Origin: Chlorokybus atmophyticus
Taxonomy: Eukaryota > Streptophyta > Chlorokybophyceae > Chlorokybales > Chlorokybaceae
Direction of reading: 5' to 3'
DNA length: 64,000 nt
Assembly: GCA_009103225.1 (NCBI GenBank)
Contig: RHPI01000773.1
Coordinates: 509,221-573,220 of the forward strand
Shown: positions 21,614 to 32,564 of the stretch, one piece after another
Numbering within the stretch: the stretch's first letter is position 1
Layout of the letters: each line of letters opens with the position of its first letter
Program-made: the position numbers and the translations under genes
The notes under the pieces: generated by a model
The model's input: the letters and a program-made list of their open reading frames with translations, nothing else
Database searches by the model: none
Told to the model about the DNA's origin: nothing

Positions 21614-24600
21614 AGGCCGCACTCACAGTGTGTGCCTGGAACGTGCGGGGTTTGGGGGGCGCTGCGTCTTATCTCGGGCGCAGCAAACGCTCGACCCTAG
21701 CGCGTCGCGTAAGAGAATGGGAGGAAGGGGACAACATGTTCCTACTTCTTCAGGAAACCAAACTTGATGCCTCGTCGGACTCCCAGTGGCTGCAACGCTT
21801 CTGGAAAGGGGGTTCGGTGTGGGCGCCTGCGGAGGGCAGTCGGGGGGGGGGGGGTGCAATCCTCTTCCCCTCGAGCTGGAAACCAAGGGTGTTGGACTCC
21901 GGAGCTTGCGTGGCTTCTCGCTGCTGCTGGGTGCGCGTGCGCTGGGAAGGAAAGCTCCTCCTCGCTTCAATATACGCGCCCAACACTTCCTCGGAGAGAT
22001 CTTCCTTCTTCTCGGAGCTCTCTAGTTCCCTCCCCCCCGCGGATTGGCGCGTGCTGGGGGGGGACTGGAACTTTGTCGAGGACGCGCGGTTGGACCGCTC
22101 GCACACCTCCTCGGACGTGTCCGCGTTCTCCCCTTCCTCCTTTGCTGAGCTCGCGGACGGACTGGAGGTGGAAGATACGTTCCGGGCTCTTCACCCGGAG
22201 GACGTCAGCCACTCGTGGTGCAACGCCCGCCTGGGTGCTGCACGCAGGGCTGCCAGGCTTGACCGGCTGTATATGAGCATCGACATGCGCACGCTCACTG
22301 TGCAAGCCGAGGTACGCATGGGGGAGACGTCAGACCACAAACCAGTCCTCCTCAGCCTGCACTCACCCGCTTCGGTCCCACGAGGGCCGGGGTATTGGAA
22401 GTTCGACCCCTCCTTGCTTAAGGATCCCTCCTTCTGCTCGGACGCGGAAGAACTTTGGTCTCATCATCAAGCTCAGCACCCGCCCTCGACCCAGCGCGTT
22501 GAGTGGTTCGAGGCCGGCCTTGACTCCTTGGCGATGCTCGCCAAGCAGCATGCCACGCGGAGGAAGGCGGAGCGAGGAAGGGACGAGAACAACCTTCGCC
22601 TCCTGCTGCATGCCAACGAGCAGGCATTGTGCCTGTCTCCGGAAGATGCATGTTGGCAAGAAGAAGGCCTGCGCCTACAATCCTCCTTGCGGGCGTTGGA
22701 AACTCGGACGGTGGAAGGCTCTTTCATCCGCTTTTCTTCGCGTTGGAGGCTAGAGGGGGAGAGGATGAGCAGCTCTTTCTTTGCCAAGGGGCGGGCAGAC
22801 AGACTCTCTTCCCCGATGCTCGAGCTTGATCACACGATGGTCCCTCACGATCCCCCGCTAAGCGAGCAATCGGATCTCCTCGCGGCCACGCGGGACTTTT
22901 ATGCGCAGCTGTACACCTCCTCGCAAGTGGACCAGGTTGCCAAGTCCGCTGCTGTGGAGGAATGCCTGCGAGCGGTGGAACCCTTGCTGTCGGCGGAAGA
23001 GGGAGCGCGGCTCGACTCACCAGTGACCAGCTCGGAGCTCCACGCAGCTCTTCGGGCTATGAACCTTCACAAGAGCCCGGGGAGGGATGGCCTTACTGCA
23101 GCCTTTTGGTTGCACATGTGGCCGGTGATAGGTGAGGACTACACTGCATACTGCCACGCGGTGTTGCAGCGGTCTCGTATGGGTTGTTCTCAGCGGGCGG
23201 GGGTCCTCACGTTGCTGCACAAGAAGGGTGCACTGTCCGACTTGCGCAACTGGCGTCCTATCACGCTACTGTCTCTACACCACAAGATCCTAGCGAAGGC
23301 CTTTGCTTTGCGTATGTCCCCCTTGCTTCCGAACATCCTCTCCGAGGAACAGACGGGCTTTGTCAAACACAGGTACATCTTGGACAACTTGCTCACCGCA
23401 ATCGATGCCATTCATTGTGCGGATGCTACGCAACAAGAGGTCGCCCTCCTCTTGTTGGACTTCGAGAAAGCCTTTGATCGCCTCGACTGGGACTTCTTGG
23501 ACAGAGTGATGCAGGCTTTGGGCTTCGGCCACACCTTTCGGGGTTGGATACGCACGCTCAATGGTGGTGGCAGCTCCGTTATGGTGAATGGCTTTCTCTC
23601 AGAGGAGTTCCACTTGCAGCGGAGTGTGAGGCAGGGCTGTCTGATGGCCCCTGCCTTGTTTGTCATCGCTACTGAAGCGTTGGGCAGCATGCTCAAGAGT
23701 CACCCGGCCATTAAAGGCCTGGTTCTTCCCTCGGATGATCTACCGCACGCAGGAGATCACGACGAGGTTCGCTACTTTGCATTTGCTGATGATACGGCGG
23801 TTTTGCTCGAGACCTCCCCCTCAGCGTTTGAGGCCTTCTCGTAAGTCACGCGCTTGTATTGTCTCGCCTCCGACTCGCAACTCAGCATGCACAAGTCGGT
23901 GGGCATCCTTTTGGGCGCAGCTACCTCCCAACCTGCTCCCGCATTAGGGGTGAAGTGGCTGCAGGAGGGGGCCTCCACCTCGTTGCTCGGCGTCCCCATG
24001 GTGTTGTCTCTCCAACAGCCTCAGCTCTTCGAGGCTGTGCTTGACAAGATGAGGAAGTGCATGCACATGTGGAAGGGACATTACCTTTCGCTTGTTGGCA
24101 AGGCGCTGGTGCTCAATCAGTCCGTGCTCGCGTGCATGTGGTACATCGCGGCAGTGGCTTCCCCGGCCTCCTCCGTGCTGAAGCAGCTGCGCAAGGAGTG
24201 CACCTCTTTTCTGTGGTCTTCCTCTGCTGGCCTGGACGGGATCCCCACACGTGGGAAGGTGCGCTGGGCTGTTGTTTGCCTCCCGAAGTCCGAGGGGGGT
24301 CTTGGGGTCTTGGATCCCACGTTGCAATTGCAAGCTTTGCTGGCGAGGTGGGCTGTCCGGCTGGCTGACCCGACGTGGGCACCGTGGAAGGTTATGGGGT
24401 ATCAGCAGCTCGCGGTGTGGGCATCGGACGCCCGGGAGCCTTCCACTTTATGGCTCCCACCCGGGGCTGCCTTGCTCTCCACCGGCTTGCCTGTCCATGC
24501 ACGCGTAGCCCGCCACTGGCGTGCTATTTTTCGGGCGTGGCAGGCGGTTTCCCCTCCCTTGCGCGCTCCGCCCACCAACTACGAGGAGGTGCTGGCGCAG

Positions 24601-25953
24601 CACTTGTTCTACAACGGACTCCTCCGTATGCAGGACGGCAAAGTGCTTGGCTCGGGGGCTAGCAAGAGCTGGTTCCGCCCCTGGGCTCGGGAAGGGTTCC
24701 ACCGTGTGTGTGACCTGTGGGATCCTCTCCTCCGCAGGCCATACACCGCGGAGGAACTCTTCTTCTGGGTGCCGGTGCTCACGCAGCAACGACTGGATGT
24801 GCTCTGGTCTGCTGTCCCACCGGAGTGGAGGGCCTTGCTGGACGCTGGTCCGGGCCTTCCGGTGCACGATGAGTGGTGGGCTTCTCCCACTCCTGCCGGC
24901 AGCATTGATGCAGTGCTGTTGGTTTCCCATGTGCAGGGAGCACGCTGTGTTGGCACACGCTTCCCTTTCGTGGGCCCCGAGCGTACTACGCTGGGTGAAG
25001 GGGTGGAAGGTAGCTCGCTCTTCCTTCAAGCTGCCAGGCGAGTGCGGGTTCTTCCTCCTCCTCCACGTTGGGGAAAAGGTCCCGCTCCTCGCTCGGCGGC
25101 CTGGCTGTCTCTCCCGGTTACTGCCCGCCATCACGGTTGGTTCGCAGTAGGGGGAGCACCTGTTGCGGATATGCATTGCGACCCGCAAGCTATGAGGTGG
25201 ACGCTGCAGCCAGGAGCGGGCTTTGTGGCGTCCTCCCTATGGGATTAAACTTCAAAGTTGGGGTATCATGTCCTCACGCGCAAAGCGGTGGCAATGGTGC
25301 CCGGGCCGAAACGTTGGCTGCTGCTGTCTCCGGACATTCCATGGCAGCAGGTGTGGCGTACGGTGCACAATGCACCGGTTGTAGGAAAGCAACGCACGTT
25401 GCTTTGGTTGATAGCGCAGGACGCTATGTTTACGGGGGAGCGCCTCCAGTTTCTGGATGCAAACACCTCGTGCCTTTCTTGTCACGCGGTTGGCATGGAG
25501 ACTACATTGCACTTGTTCTTCTCTTGCTCTTCAGCCACCTACGCTTGGTCTTGTCTCTCCGCAGTGTTTGGCAGGATGGGGGCCTCCCTCGTCACTTCTC
25601 CTCGCTCAGTTCTGTTTGGGGTGGGTCCTGCGGTCTCCCCGCAGTCTTTCTCACCGCTCTGGAGGGCTATGCGCCCCACTGTTCTGTGGATCATATGGTG
25701 CTACCGGTGTGCCAACCGGTATGGCACATCTGTTCCTGTTAGCGTTCTTCGCGCCCGGATTCTCCAAGCTGGTTGTCTACGAGCACGCGAGGAGTGGCTC
25801 TCGGTTCTTACCACCCCTCTTGCTGATGGCAAGAGGGAGGGTGCTCTTTCTGCCTTCACCTCTTCGTGGGGTAGCGGGGGGGTCCTCTGTACGCTCACCT
25901 CTACCCTGCCCTCGCCTCGCGCTCTCTTCAGTCATCGGGATATGATAGACTAG
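21610..25953 (+). pseudogene. LINE ORF2, AP endonuclease - reverse transcriptase - zinc finger
   Basis: Starts at ATG 21610, which shares ATGA with the ORF1 stop. Apurinic-type endonuclease: CAWNVRGLGG, LLLQETKLD, YAPNT, LGGDWNF, ARLDRLY, TSDHKPV. Reverse transcriptase: HKSPGRDGL, NWRPITLL, EEQTGFVKHRYILDN, LLDFEKAFDRLDW, SVRQGCLMAP and the catalytic FAFADDTAVL near 23785. The C-terminal zf-RVT-type finger CLSCHAVGMETTLHLFFSC lies near 25475. Two in-frame TAA codons (23842-23844, 25246-25248) are otherwise in a single frame of about 1,447 codons ending in TAG at 25951. The domain order matches the L1/Tx1-type LINEs common in plants and protists. Confidence 0.95.
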
Positions 25954-26097
25954 GGACATCTTCCGTTTCCATGCTCAGTCTTTGGTTCGCTATGGTTAGT
26001 GTAATTCTCTAGTTTCCTTTAGCACGTAGTTGTATTACTCTGAACTCTTGTCCTTATGCTTAATGCAATCTTTGTTGGGCTCAAAAAAAAAAAAAAA

Positions 26098-26596
26098 GCA
26101 TGCCAAGTACAGCTCGAATGGTTTTACTTGCCGCCCAGTAAGTTTGCTCAGGTAGTGGCACACATCCCGACCCGCATCAGTCGACATCGACAGGTACATC
26201 TGCTGCAGCAGGTCGAAGTTCTGCTCCGCAGATAGCTCTTGCACATTGCCGGGTTGCTGCGGCAGTAACAACACCATCATATCGAGGACGGCGAGGGGCA
26301 ACAACGTACTACGCATGGCCATATCGTGTATGGGTTCCAATCACGGCCAATCCCTGGAGGTCTGTTTAGACCGCACTCTCCGCGTTTGCTCCCACTTATT
26401 GCATACTTTTGTCACCCACCGCGAGGCATGCCGCATGCAGTGACGCAGCGCGTCTTGGGCATATTGTAGGGCGATCAACTCCTTTGCACTACGAGTCAGC
26501 CCCTCAAAGCGTCTGCGCGTCGGTGTTTTGAGCTTAGGCAGCTCGTGCCGCACCGGCTGTTTCTCTGGACGATGCTGAGCAGCCACTTGACGCTGT
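26098..26596 (-). pseudogene. RING gene, middle part (upstream of the LINE)
   Basis: Open minus-strand frame from an acceptor-like cacag near 26597 down to the LINE insertion site, with one TGA at 26341-26343. The product is mostly helical: KTPTRRRFEGLTRSAKEL and LIALQYAQDALRHC, then a hydrophobic MRSTLLPLAVLDMMVLLLP. The end, FELYLA, continues precisely into the RING frame at 18761. I see no named domain apart from the RING beyond the insertion. Confidence 0.6.
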
Positions 26597-26644
26597 AAAC
26601 CCGCCTGTGCCTACTCAGGACACACAGCCAGCCCCAGTGAGGCT

Positions 26645-27271
26645 TTAAGGCGCTGTGCTTCTTCTAACGTTGTAACGATGCTTCACCTTTTCTTTTTTGG
26701 TCATGTCAGCGACCTTTGTTCCAACAACCTTCTTCTTTTTTATTTTTTCAACCTGCACATCCTGGCAGGCGCTCTCCGTGGCACTGTCACTCAGAGGAGG
26801 TAAGGCGTTATCTTCTTGCTCCACAGCCTTGCGCTTGTGGGTTGCCTCCCGTTCCTCCACGACCTCACGTCGCTTCATGAGGTCGAGCATGAAGCCTCTG
26901 TCTTCCAGCGCAGCTTTTAAAACACCTCGATTAATCTCTTTACCAATAAGACAGGCTGGGATCAATGTGGCAAGCTTAGAGGGAGAGGGCAAGCTACAGC
27001 TGCTTCATGATGAAGATGCCTCCGGATGGTCAGAGTGCGGCGGCAAGTGAGTCTCCGCGGCAGGAAGGGAGGGTGCTGAATTGGGATTGCGAGCATGTGG
27101 CTGTGGTTGAGGGGAGGCAGGATGTGCAGAACACTCGGCTACTTCTTGCCTAGCACACGAAGGCGAGGCTTGAGGCGTTGGCGCAGCACTCTGGGTCACA
27201 GCCGGTGGTAGCGGGGAGTTGGCAACGCCATTCCGCCACTCTCCGATTAGGTGTGTTACCTCCGGTGGCAT
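26645..27271 (-). pseudogene. Pro-rich and Lys-rich linker of the OTU/RING region
   Basis: One minus-strand frame runs through two segments separated by a TGA at 27005-27007. Segment one (27271-27008) is Pro/Ser/Ala/His-rich, low complexity. Segment two (26992-26648) has a helical start (KLATLIPACLIGKEI) then charged repeats and a lysine run (KIKKKKV). It lies between the OTU and RING parts on the same strand and may belong to one gene with both. The joining is not proven. Confidence 0.45.
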
Positions 27272-27983
27272 TCATCATGCATAGACCACGACCACTGTTT
27301 GGTACTTGCAGGCTTGAGGAGCCAAAAGTGTGCTTCTGGCTCATCAAGAGCAGTGTTGCCCACCACCGCGACTGAGTTGGGGGCTTCTTTATTTTCAACC
27401 CAAACTGCGCTGCCGGGCCGTGGCACCCACTCCCCATGCTCGCGCTGAACGGTCACGCAGCCAATCAACAGCCCAGCTTGTTGGCAAATATGGTCATCTA
27501 CAAGTGCTCGACGTACACATCTTTTCTCCGCACGATCTGTCGCACCTTGGCCATAGCTAGGTCGATGTTGCGATTAACATCAGCCAACATGGTCGCAGGC
27601 GGTTTATCGTAATGCTGCGCCATCTCTCCCGCGGCACCAGTGGCTCTGCAGAAGTCTAAGATTTTGCTCGCCACGCCTGCATCGACAGCCTTGGCGGTGA
27701 TTTTGCGGAGAGTGTGCCCCCTGCCGTCGTCGTCCATGGTGTCCAGCATGGCCCAAAATCTGCTCGAGCTGGGGCACTTGTGATCATCCAGGACACTTTG
27801 CGCTATGGATGGCCTGGCGCGAAATACACAATGGTAGAAGCAATTACCGTCCGTGGCGCATTGAAGTGGTCTGATGAGGCGAGCTGGCCACCTAGCATAA
27901 CTGACGGCCATATGCGGGTTGCGGCCAGCTCCTCTAATGACTCGCTGGCAGGTGGTGACCCCTGCTGCATGCGCATACAGCAC
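27256..27983 (-). pseudogene. OTU-like cysteine protease domain
   Basis: The minus-strand frame 27983-27498 contains PLQCATDGNCFYHCVFRA, the D-G-N-C-F nucleophile motif of OTU deubiquitinases, then a helix with HTLRKITAKAVD. A frameshift near 27510 leads to a second frame (27468-27256) with the expected C-terminal strand and His motif (EAHFWLLKP). OTU proteases remove ubiquitin, and OTU domains recur in mobile elements and viruses. A splice acceptor (ccgtccacag) precedes the exon near 28005. The gene is on the same strand as the RING segment, which could give ubiquitin cleavage and ligation in one element. Confidence 0.65.
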
Positions 27984-28038
27984 TCAAACGATGTGTCCAA
28001 CTGTGGACGGCAAGAGTCACAGTGACTAATAAAGTACC

Positions 28039-28262
28039 TGAGTTTGGGGCAGACTGCCGGCTTCAACTTGCAGCGGGTGGGGTAAGGTAGGTGCAGAAGC
28101 CACATCGGTTGTTGCATTGTGCTGTGGTCTCGCCGGTGGCAGCAAGAAGGATTGTTGCCCCGCAATCGCCGGTGCTGCTCGTGGAGGAGATGGCAGTGCA
28201 TGAAGGACTGGTGCCGCGGAAGGTGGTTGCGCTCTGGCTGCGAGGGGAGCAGGAGCTGCAGG
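28039..28262 (-). CDS. Pro/Ala-rich exon upstream of the OTU exon
   Basis: The minus strand has an acceptor-like cacctgcag at about 28263 and a donor ctcag|gtactt at 28039/28038. The exon encodes a Pro/Ala/Gln-rich disordered segment. It would be linked to the OTU exon by a roughly 35-70 bp intron. Its upstream end lies next to the inversion breakpoint at 28291. Confidence 0.4.
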
Positions 28263-28292
28263 TGAGACCACTTGTGCATGCAGCAAGGGTGT

Positions 28293-29497
28293 CACCACCT
28301 TGATGTGAAGACTGCTTTTTTTACGGAGAGCTGGAGGAAGAAATCTACACCAAGCAACCACCAGGCTACGCAGAAGGGGAGCCAGGCATGGCTTGCAAGT
28401 TGATCAAGGCTTTGTATGGGCTGCGACAAGCACCACGTGTGTGGCACATTCGCCTCACGAAAGTGTTGGAGAAACTCGGCTACAAAGCATCCTCAGCGGA
28501 TCCGGGGCTCTTCATCCATGAAGAGAAGAAGGTTTACTTGCTCGTGTATGTGGACGACATCATCGTCACGGTCAAGCAAGTTGAAGACCTGAAGGAAACG
28601 AAGCACGGATTGCAGCAAGCATTCGCAGTACGCGACCTTGGAGAGGTCAAGTTATTTCTTGGCATGGTGATAGAGCGTGACAGAGCAGCACGCACAATCA
28701 AGATCAGCCAAGAGCAGATGGTGAAGCAACTTGTCACCAAGTTCGGACTCAATGAAGCAAAGACCAAGTCTACTCCATTGGCACTCGGCACCAACCTCGT
28801 TAAAGCGAAAGATGAGGAAGTACTCGACAAGGCTCAGTATCCCTATGGTGAGCTTGTTGGGAGTATGCTCTACCTAGCAGTGTGCACAAGACCCGACATC
28901 GTACATGCGGTTGGAGTGCTTGCGCGCTACATGTCTGCACCAAGCATGGAGCATTGGCGTGCAGCGAAGGGAGTATTGCGCTACGTGGCTGGAAGCGCAA
29001 GTGTTGGCATCAAGTTTGGTTGTGGAAGCACAGAGATGGAGGGCTATTGCGACGCAGACTTTGCAGGTGACCTCGATATCAGGAGGTCCACCACGGCGTA
29101 CGTCTTCAAGTTGAATGGAGGCGTGGTGAGCTGCAACAGTAGGCTGCAACCCACAACAGCTGCATCTACTTCGGAAGCGGAGTACATGGCAGCATCGACT
29201 GCAGTGAAGGAGGCGTTATGGCTTCGCAAGCTGATGGCAGATCTGGAGCACCCGATGGCGCGTATCACGATCAACTGCGACAACCAAGGCGCCATCAAGT
29301 TGCTGAAGCACCCCATTGCCTCAACAAGGACAAAGCACATTGATGTCATGCATCATTTTGTGCGAGACAGAGTCACACGCAAGGAGGTTGAGTTCCAATA
29401 TTTCAATACGGAAGACATGCTCGCGGACTTCATGACGAAGCCACTGTCACCGCTGAAGTTCAAGGCATGTTGCAAGGGACTCGGCATATGTGCTTAG
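28293..29497 (+). pseudogene. Copia Pol, 3' part (reverse transcriptase and RNase H)
   Basis: Reverse transcriptase motifs LDVKTAFFYGELEEE, KALYGLRQAPRVWH and the catalytic YVDDIIV lie near 28546. RNase H follows with CDADFAGDLD, STSEAEYMA and the C-terminal TRTKHIDVMHHF. The frame is open to TAG at 29495-29497. It is the continuation of the Pol frame at 10031-12700 (minus). Confidence 0.95.
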
Positions 29498-29542
29498 GTG
29501 AAAGAAGACCAAGCGTTGAAGGCCAAGCTGCCCGCGTGGGAG

Positions 29543-29944
29543 TGTTGAACATATTGCTACATCCGGTCAGCCTGCCCTGCATACAAGAGAGAAGAGAAGG
29601 GACCTCGATGGGAGGACCTCGAAGACTCCGGACATGAAGGTCCTGGCGCGGACTGAAGAGAAGGGTCCTAGGCGAATCGTCATATCTCCTAGGATACTCA
29701 GTCTTTTAGGACGTGGCATAGCTTGTTATAAAGCTTATCAAGTTAGCTACGTGGCACATCTTACAACGTAGGATATGGTTCAGTATATCGGACGCTGTTG
29801 CATGTAGACTAGCAGTGTGTACAAACTGTGTACTGACTGGCGGGTATATAACCCCGCGGTCTGTTGGTAATAAAACGGGAAGTGTGTTGCCTTCTCCTGT
29901 GTGTCATTGCTTGCCCTCTTCACTTGCATGCTTGCTTCTCAACA
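29543..29944 (+). repeat. Copia 3' LTR, 402 bp
   Basis: TGTTGAACAT..TTCTCAACA. TATA-like gtatataacc lies near 29844 and AATAAA near 29869, as in the other LTR. A purine-rich tract (gcgtgggag) precedes it. Confidence 0.95.
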
Positions 29945-30345
29945 CTTACTATGCTGGCCTCAGAATAGATACTGCATCGATACTGCATTAGGTACTGCAT
30001 TTCACAGACCTTGGCCGGCATATATGTGATGCTGATGTCCTGATCCTCAGGGTCTCCAGGCTTGCGTAGGTAAGCCGTCACGTAGTTCTGATACGGCAGC
30101 ACACTCGCATGTCCATATGTGACATGGCTCTGATGGTTGAAGCACATGCACCGAGAACACACCTCAGACTGAGAGAAAGCAATTGTGGTCCGGAGGTAGC
30201 TGGCCACATGCACACCGGTCTCCCACTGGAGCTCTTCCATCAGGAAATGTGCATTTCGGATGCACTTGATGATCCGCCCCATAACGGAGGCCGACAGGCC
30301 TTGGCCGTTGTTGCACTGCACGAATGCCACTGCAAGAGCATGCTC
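29945..30345 (-). pseudogene. Plavaka-like transposase, N-terminal exon
   Basis: An open minus-strand frame from about 30330 ends at the copia TSD. The product contains GRIIKCIRNAHFLMEELQW, SEVCSRCMCFNHQSH and YQNYVTAYLRKPGDPED. If copia and the inversion are undone, this segment abuts 13426 of the transposase on the same strand. The join falls at a GTAAGT word that could itself be a splice donor, so copia may sit at an exon edge. I infer that this is the transposase N-terminal half. Confidence 0.55.
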
Positions 30346-30839
30346 CGAGCCATACCACCTGGATTCCGACGCGTGCTAAGGGACGCCTCCATTTCCATGT
30401 TGGCGTGCCACAGGTTTCTCAGGCACACGCACACATCAAAAGCCCTCGTTCACTTCCTCCTCCTCCTGTTGCTGCTGTGCGTGTGTCTCCTGGAGGGATC
30501 CATTAGCATTAAGCATGTGCGCATCTTGGATCGAACTCCCCGGTTCAACATGACCCGCATCGTACTATAATAGACGCTGGCCGACATACAGCTTGATCTG
30601 CTTGCACACCCTGCTGCTAATAATGTGCATGTAGACCGAGTTGCGTGTGGCGAAGCGCATGTGGCAATACGGACAAAGGACTCCCATATCTCACCACTAA
30701 CGTCGACACAGGTGTGGCCAATGTAACCTGCATCATATCCAGCAACACGCGCACCCGCGGCCGCCGCCGCCGCCGCCACTGCCACCGCCGCCGCTACCCT
30801 TGCATGCCAGAGGCGGGAAACTTGGCCGCCATTCACTGG

Positions 30840-31012
30840 CTCCGTCATACCATCATTATGGTACGATCGAGCCATTGCACGTCCCGGATGAGTCTCTGCA
30901 TATATATATATGTATATATATATATCCTGATTGAACCGTTTCAATGGTACGAAGATGCCTTTGCCAAAATGGCATTGAAATGGTACCTTTGTACAATGGC
31001 AATGACAGTTCA
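30840..31012. repeat. Third cluster of ATGGTACGA-type inverted repeats, with an (AT)n tract
   Basis: Copies include cataccatcattatggtacg near 30844, caatggtacgaagatgcc near 30943, and gaaatggtacctttgtacaa and cataccattg up to 31020. An (AT/GT)n microsatellite occupies 30898-30925. A (GCC)n run lies just left at 30757-30793. The words match the clusters at 8.7 and 17.9 kb. Confidence 0.6.
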
Positions 31013-31079
31013 TACCATTGACAACTCTGGCAATATCAGTCCCCCTACGCATAAAAACACCATTGATAGCTCCGCCAAG

Positions 31080-31334
31080 CTATGCCCTTACAGGGGCGTG
31101 ATGCCGAGGGTATGTGGCGTTTGGAGCATTGTTGGCGGCGCTGCCAGGGGCGTAGTGGGCATTGTGGTCGAGGTCCGGGATGAATTCCATGTTCGCATAA
31201 GGCGGGCAGGGTGCCGGAGGGGTGTCCTCGGTGTCAAACCCCACCGTGCCTACCAAGGGCACAGCCAATGACAACAGTGACTCGGGCGATATCTTACAGG
31301 GCTCCCCCTCCGAGTGGGCAAAGGCACACCACAA
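31080..31334 (-). CDS. Possible first exon of the transposase gene
   Basis: An open minus-strand frame of 84 codons is rich in Pro, Asn and Ala (FIPDLDHNAHYAPG). It ends near a donor-like gtaagg (about 31099). Low-complexity N-termini are usual in this transposase type, but no diagnostic motif is present. Confidence 0.3.
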   Translation of the reverse strand: MWCAFAHSEGEPCKISPESLLSLAVPLVGTVGFDTEDTPPAPCPPYANMEFIPDLDHNAHYAPGSAANNAPNATYPRHHAPVRA

Positions 31335-31702
31335 TACTTCCTCTAAAAATCCGACCCACCAGCAGCTGCGACCACGGCGACATGATTTAAGGGACCAAAC
31401 AAGACTGGCACCAAGGTGGGTTACGATGCACTGTCAATGCCACATGCTAGGGTTCTTTTATCTTGCACATGCACAGCCTCAAGTATCTTGCACTTGACAT
31501 ACACTGTCAATACCACATGCACACCCTCATGCACATCCTTCAGTGCCATGCACATGAACAGCATGACCAACTCGCAAACGCACAGCCTATTTCCACTTGC
31601 GGGAGCTCACAGGTCGCAAAAGAGAAGCTGCGGAGTACCACGAACGGGTAATCCATGACCTAGTTTAATGTTTCCAGCGGTAATTAAGCAGCATGCTTGC
31701 AG

Positions 31703-32029
31703 ATTGCCATGTTGGTCAGAGTGAACATAGAGCAGCGCGGCAGACTGAGTGTCTGCCTAGCGGAGTGCAACAAAGCGGAAGACAAGGTAAGCATGTGTAT
31801 GCTGATGGGCTAGTCCTCTGGCAGCACGCCACTCTTACAGCATTACCACATGCAGGTGGTCACTCTCAAAGCGACCATCAAGCGCATGCGCGTGCCCGGC
31901 GAGGCGCTCACATTCAAGCTGAAGGACGAAGTAGCCGCTGTACTGTCAGCGAGCGATGCAGCGGATGAAGATGACTCCGGCGCTCAAGCAGAAGACTTGT
32001 CGGAGGAGGAACATGAGGAGGGGGTTTGA
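31703..32029 (+). CDS. 3' end of a small gene with acidic tail, unknown function
   Basis: Exon 31703-31786 (after cttgcag, before gtaagc) has 28 codons. Exon 31856-32029 (after tgcag) has 58 codons ending in TGA 32027-32029. Both are phase 0. The product has MLVRVNIEQRGRLSVCLAE, then a basic/hydrophobic segment (ATIKRMRVPGEALTFKLK) and a strongly acidic C-terminus (DEDDSG, SEEEHEE). Clean splice sites and open phase support a real gene. No family recognised. Upstream exons, if any, were not found. Confidence 0.55.
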
Positions 32030-32564
32030 GGAGGAGTTGTGAGGCAGGCACCACGGGTTGACAAGCTGCGCATGAGTCCGACAGCTAGACTCAATGTTAT
32101 AGGGTAGTTTCATGCGCAAGTCGGCTGCTCAGTTGCAAGTGGACACTCTCACCACTGCCGGTACATTGTATATATTGTGGGCTTATAGGTGCAAGACCAA
32201 ACAATCTGTCCAAGGTTTGTACAAGCTGCATGGCATGTTAGTGCTGGCTTACGGCTAAAATTGCCAACTTTTGTCAAGCGGCAAGGGTCACATATTAACA
32301 GCAGTGTAACGGCAAAGAAACTGCCGGCTACTGTTGTCAGCTGTCCGTAACTACCGGCTAACGGCCGTCTTTGCACATCGACCAAAGGGTAACTGGTTGA
32401 CATCTCTTGGCCGGTTAATGCCACTGACAACCACTTTCGACCCGCGGCCGTCTGCGTCAGTCCACTTAAGCCAATGGCAAACCCAACAGTCCAAAAGTAA
32501 CATTTTAGGCAGCGACAGGCAGGCTCAGGCAGGCTCAGGCTCCAGTCAGTCCCTCAGTCCTTAG
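32030..32564. other. Unassigned stretch with a short tandem motif
   Basis: Contains ggcaggctca repeated about three times at 32518-32541. Several short inverted words (gccggcta / taaccggcc type) lie at 32240-32420. No gene seen. Confidence 0.5.

Larger units (their letters stand above)
18762..26097 (+). mobile_element. Non-LTR retrotransposon (LINE, L1-like), full length
   Basis: 7.3 kb from a GC-rich 5' end to a 15-base poly(A) at 26083-26097. A 10-bp target duplication AAAGCATGCC occurs at 18752-18761 and 26095-26104, its A's overlapping the tail. Two ORFs encode a zinc-knuckle protein and an endonuclease/reverse transcriptase with a C-terminal zinc finger. The insertion splits the RING gene. 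One unresolved base (n) sits in a G run at 18833. ORF1 has two frameshifts, and the ORFs have three in-frame stops in all, so it is probably inactive. Confidence 0.95.
28292..29944 (+). mobile_element. Ty1/copia retrotransposon, 3' half
   Basis: Begins within the reverse transcriptase gene at about 28292 (HHLDVKTAFF, continuing the sequence lost at 10031 on the minus strand). It runs through RNase H to the 3' LTR and TSD CTTAC at 29945-29949. Only one or two codons appear lost at the breakpoint. Confidence 0.93.

Noticed and set aside
14056-25248. Possible alternative genetic code with TAA/TAG read as Gln
   Set aside because: In-frame TAA/TAG recur at Gln-compatible sites (14056, 16550, 16793, 18512, 19065, 23842, 25246). 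But gypsy1 Pol has over 1,600 codons and many Gln residues with no TAA or TAG. The cyclase catalytic exons also have none. The relics additionally contain TGA and frameshifts. C-to-T decay of CAA/CAG explains the pattern better.
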